Assembly: GCA_900549445.1 (NCBI GenBank)
Contig: UROS01000147.1
Location: 1-5,829, forward strand
Direction of reading: 5' to 3'
Length of the DNA stretch: 5,829 nt
Source of the DNA: an uncultured Porphyromonadaceae bacterium
Lineage (GTDB): Bacteria > Bacteroidota > Bacteroidia > Bacteroidales > Muribaculaceae
The notes under the pieces are model-generated. The model was given only the letters and a program-made list of their open reading frames with translations. It did no database searches and had not been told where the DNA came from. This document shows, in pieces, positions 3,930-5,829 of this stretch. The first letter of the stretch is position 1; each line of letters opens with the position of its first letter. Both the position numbers and the translations under genes were made by a program.

Positions 3930-5829
3930 TTATGAGGTTCTTATGATTCTGATGTACTGCAAGAGGGCGGTGTTGATGCGGAGATTCATGTTGGCATCGG
4001 ATTTCGCATCGTAGCGGATTTCGAGCGTGTTTTTGCCCTCGTTGAGGCTGACAAACAGCGGATTGGAGAATCCGGTTGAGGTCCACTGGCCGGTGCCGCG
4101 CTGGGGCATGACGAAGATGCCGGCTTTCGAGCCGTTGACGTAGACCGACCTCACGGCGCAGCGGTCGCCTTCCCACACCGGGCCCGAACCGTTGGCGTAG
4201 CGCGCGTCGACAACGTAAGAACCGGCTGCGGGTGCGAAGATGTCCATCGTCACGCGGGTGTTGCGGTCGCGGGTCAGTTCCACGAATTTTGCGGCTTCCT
4301 TGCGGTCGGAGATCAGGCCGGTGCCCCGGCGTGCCACTCCGGGAGCGTAGATGTAGAAAACGTCGCCGTCGGGAGCCACGCCGTTGGGACGCATGGTGTA
4401 GCCTTCGGTGCTCTGGCCTTTGATGGGAACGAAAGCCACCGCCGTGTAGCGATCGGGGGGGATCAGAGTGTAGTGGTTCTGCTGAATTTCGTCGAGGAAT
4501 ACGCCGTTGAGGAATACGCCGTAGTTGATGCCTTCGGTGTGGTTCAGGATTCTGGCCTTTAGTCCGGTGCTGTCCCACCGCACTTCGGGTACCGCCGGCA
4601 TTTCGCGCTGAGCCGCGATACTGTTCTGCTCAGTGCTAAGGCTGTTGTTGGCGAGGACGATGTCGACCGAATGGCGCCCCTCGAGCGATGCGGGAACCAT
4701 GAATTCCTGCTGCTCCACGCTGTCGATTGCGAGGCTTGCTATTCTGTCGCCCGAGCCGTTGATTGAGATGTCGAGAGTGGCGTTGCGGTATCTCAGCCCT
4801 TTCAGACGGCGTAATCCCGAAAGGACGTCGGGCACGCACGGGCGGAACCTGATTCCGTCGGGACTGTAGCGGAGTCCGACGAGAATGCGGAGCACCGCCG
4901 AGGCGTCGGAACAGAAATCGGCGAGATTTCCGGCAGAGCCTCTTGCCGAGGCGTTGCGGAGAGCGGCGCCGAGGCCGGCGGTGAGGGCATGCTCGTTTTT
5001 AACTTTGGCCGCCGCGATGTTCCATAGGGGCTGAACCATAGGCACCGAAGCCGCGGCAGCGGTTTCAGGCTGCGCGGGATATATTTCGGGGGTTCCGTCG
5101 GGAAGAACGGGAGAGGCGGCAATCACCGACTCCGCCATTTCAGGGGTGGCGATGTCGAAAATCACGCTGAGCGCCTGTCCGAGATTGTCGGTGGCGTAGG
5201 AAAGCACGGGGTAGAGTCCTCCGTAGAGGTACTGGCCGTAGAAACCGCGCTGCGGAATCCACAGATTGTCGTTGACGGCGCGGGCAATGAGCGCTCCGGC
5301 GCGGCGGTAGCCGGAGGCGTCGCCCCGGCCGAGTTCGTCGGCCATCATCGCCGCCACTTTCATGGCCTGGGCATAGATTACGTTGACCGACAGGCACATC
5401 GACTGATAGATGTCGGCCGGTTCCATCCATTTCGGATAGAATTGTCCGAGGGAGCCCGTGATGCTCAGCTGGCCGTGGACAAGGTTGTAGCGGGGGTCGA
5501 GAATGTTGTCCATGTCGGCGGCAAGCGTGCGGCTGACGATTTCGAAAGCCTCGGCGAGCCATTCTCTGTCGCCCGTCACGGCGTAGACCTCCCATGCCGC
5601 CACCGCCCAGATAATTCTGTCGGTTCCGACCGGCCATGCTCCCCCGGCTCCGCTGTCCTGAATCAGGCGTCCGAAGCTCACGCGGTCGCGCAGCATCCTC
5701 ATGGCGACGTCGGGGTTGAGGGCAGCGAGCGAGAGTATGACCGAACAGGCTGTCAGGCGGGTGGATTTCGCTGCCACACCGGCTGCCGCGACAGAGTCGA
5801 TGGCGGCGGCGGAACGGTTGTAGACGGCG
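3930..5829 (-). CDS. Six-hairpin glycosidase-like protein with C-terminal CBM6/35-like module (5' end outside window)
   Basis: The frame is open to the right edge. A GTG at 5777 lies inside it, but 17 more sense codons precede that, so the start is outside and 632 residues are visible (numbered from the first whole codon at 5828). Residues about 1-335 are helix-rich with repeated Trp/Tyr/Gly-Asp motifs (WPVGTDRIIW near 65-74, YAVTGDREWL near 82-91, FYPKWMEPADIY near 130-141, PDGTPEIYPA near 243-252). They resemble the (alpha/alpha)6 fold of debranching-enzyme, GH63 and GH78-like proteins. Residues about 340-395 look like a beta cap, and 410-470 like an Ig/FN3-type beta segment. Residues about 487-632 resemble a CBM6/35 beta-sandwich (YVVDARYANGSG, GTGQWTS, LNEGKNTLEIRYD, final QYIRI). 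No catalytic acids can be assigned by eye, and family and substrate are unknown. It ends 25 nt before the GH13 gene, so the two are probably co-transcribed. It is likely exported, but the signal peptide is not visible. An alternative is a non-catalytic or differently acting six-hairpin protein. Confidence 0.72.
   Translation of the reverse strand, partial: AVYNRSAAAIDSVAAAGVAAKSTRLTACSVILSLAALNPDVAMRMLRDRVSFGRLIQDSGAGGAWPVGTDRIIWAVAAWEVYAVTGDREWLAEAFEIVSRTLAADMDNILDPRYNLVHGQLSITGSLGQFYPKWMEPADIYQSMCLSVNVIYAQAMKVAAMMADELGRGDASGYRRAGALIARAVNDNLWIPQRGFYGQYLYGGLYPVLSYATDNLGQALSVIFDIATPEMAESVIAASPVLPDGTPEIYPAQPETAAAASVPMVQPLWNIAAAKVKNEHALTAGLGAALRNASARGSAGNLADFCSDASAVLRILVGLRYSPDGIRFRPCVPDVLSGLRRLKGLRYRNATLDISINGSGDRIASLAIDSVEQQEFMVPASLEGRHSVDIVLANNSLSTEQNSIAAQREMPAVPEVRWDSTGLKARILNHTEGINYGVFLNGVFLDEIQQNHYTLIPPDRYTAVAFVPIKGQSTEGYTMRPNGVAPDGDVFYIYAPGVARRGTGLISDRKEAAKFVELTRDRNTRVTMDIFAPAAGSYVVDARYANGSGPVWEGDRCAVRSVYVNGSKAGIFVMPQRGTGQWTSTGFSNPLFVSLNEGKNTLEIRYDAKSDANMNLRINTALLQYIRIIRTS
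4494..4523 (-). repeat. 15-bp in-frame tandem duplication
   Basis: Two adjacent 15-bp units (4494-4508 and 4509-4523, plus-strand GAGGAATACGCCGTT and GAGGAATACGCCGTA) differ at one base. They lie inside the glycosidase-like gene and encode GVFLN-GVFLD in its middle beta-rich segment. The length is a multiple of three, so the frame is kept. Confidence 0.8.

Noticed and set aside
4455..4461. Run of seven G residues in the glycosidase-like gene, as a phase-variable tract
   Set aside because: Seven bases is short for phase variation, the frame is intact, and similar short G-runs occur elsewhere in this GC-rich window.
3901..4578. 225-codon minus-strand frame inside the glycosidase-like gene
   Set aside because: It is an out-of-frame reading of the CBM-bearing gene. 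Its Arg/His/Pro-rich product has no recognisable fold, while the other frame shows clear CBM-like motifs.
5775..5777. GTG as the start of the glycosidase-like gene
   Set aside because: The frame stays open upstream to the window edge, and no signal peptide follows the GTG, although the sequence reads as the interior of a helical domain.

Overview
The window looks like a chromosomal segment from a Bacteroidota (Bacteroidales) bacterium. The evidence is the order bL28-bL33-DUF4295 protein, which is a lineage hallmark; bL28, bL33 and DUF4295 sequences of Bacteroidetes type; near absence of Shine-Dalgarno sequences before the starts; a TTTG / TAnnTTTG-like promoter; and a SusA/cyclomaltodextrinase-like GH13 enzyme. 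The carbohydrate genes are GC-rich. A gut Bacteroidales such as Muribaculaceae is plausible, but that finer placement is a guess. Every gene I can support is on the minus strand, so transcription runs from right to left.

Right part (5829 to 1004): four tightly packed genes that look like one operon. In transcription order they are: a glycosidase-like protein whose N-terminus lies outside the window (six-hairpin-like helical region, all-beta regions, C-terminal CBM6/35-like module); a secreted GH13 alpha-glucan hydrolase with all catalytic residues; a YfcE/MJ0936-type metallophosphoesterase whose ATG overlaps the GH13 stop codon (TGATG); and a small lipoprotein with a C-terminal SPOR domain. 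The gaps are 25 nt, a 1-nt overlap and 19 nt. The two enzymes suggest periplasmic breakdown of an alpha-glucan or related glycan. The phosphoesterase and SPOR lipoprotein look like housekeeping or envelope genes that share the transcript, and a functional link to the sugar enzymes is unproven.

Middle (1003 to 786): a 218-nt intergenic region with a Bacteroidetes-type promoter on the minus strand and a leader of roughly 120 nt containing a 7-bp inverted repeat, upstream of rpmB.

Left part (785 to 1): the ribosomal-protein cluster rpmB, rpmG and a 49-aa DUF4295 gene (probably the Bacteroidota ribosomal protein called bL38), followed by a hairpin terminator. The last 60 bases hold two more hairpins and a T-run oriented as a plus-strand terminator, which hints at a convergent gene just outside the left edge instead of the ftsY gene often found downstream of this cluster.

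I see no mobile element, CRISPR array, tRNA or rRNA. The window is mostly ordinary. The least characterised part is the incomplete glycosidase-like protein.
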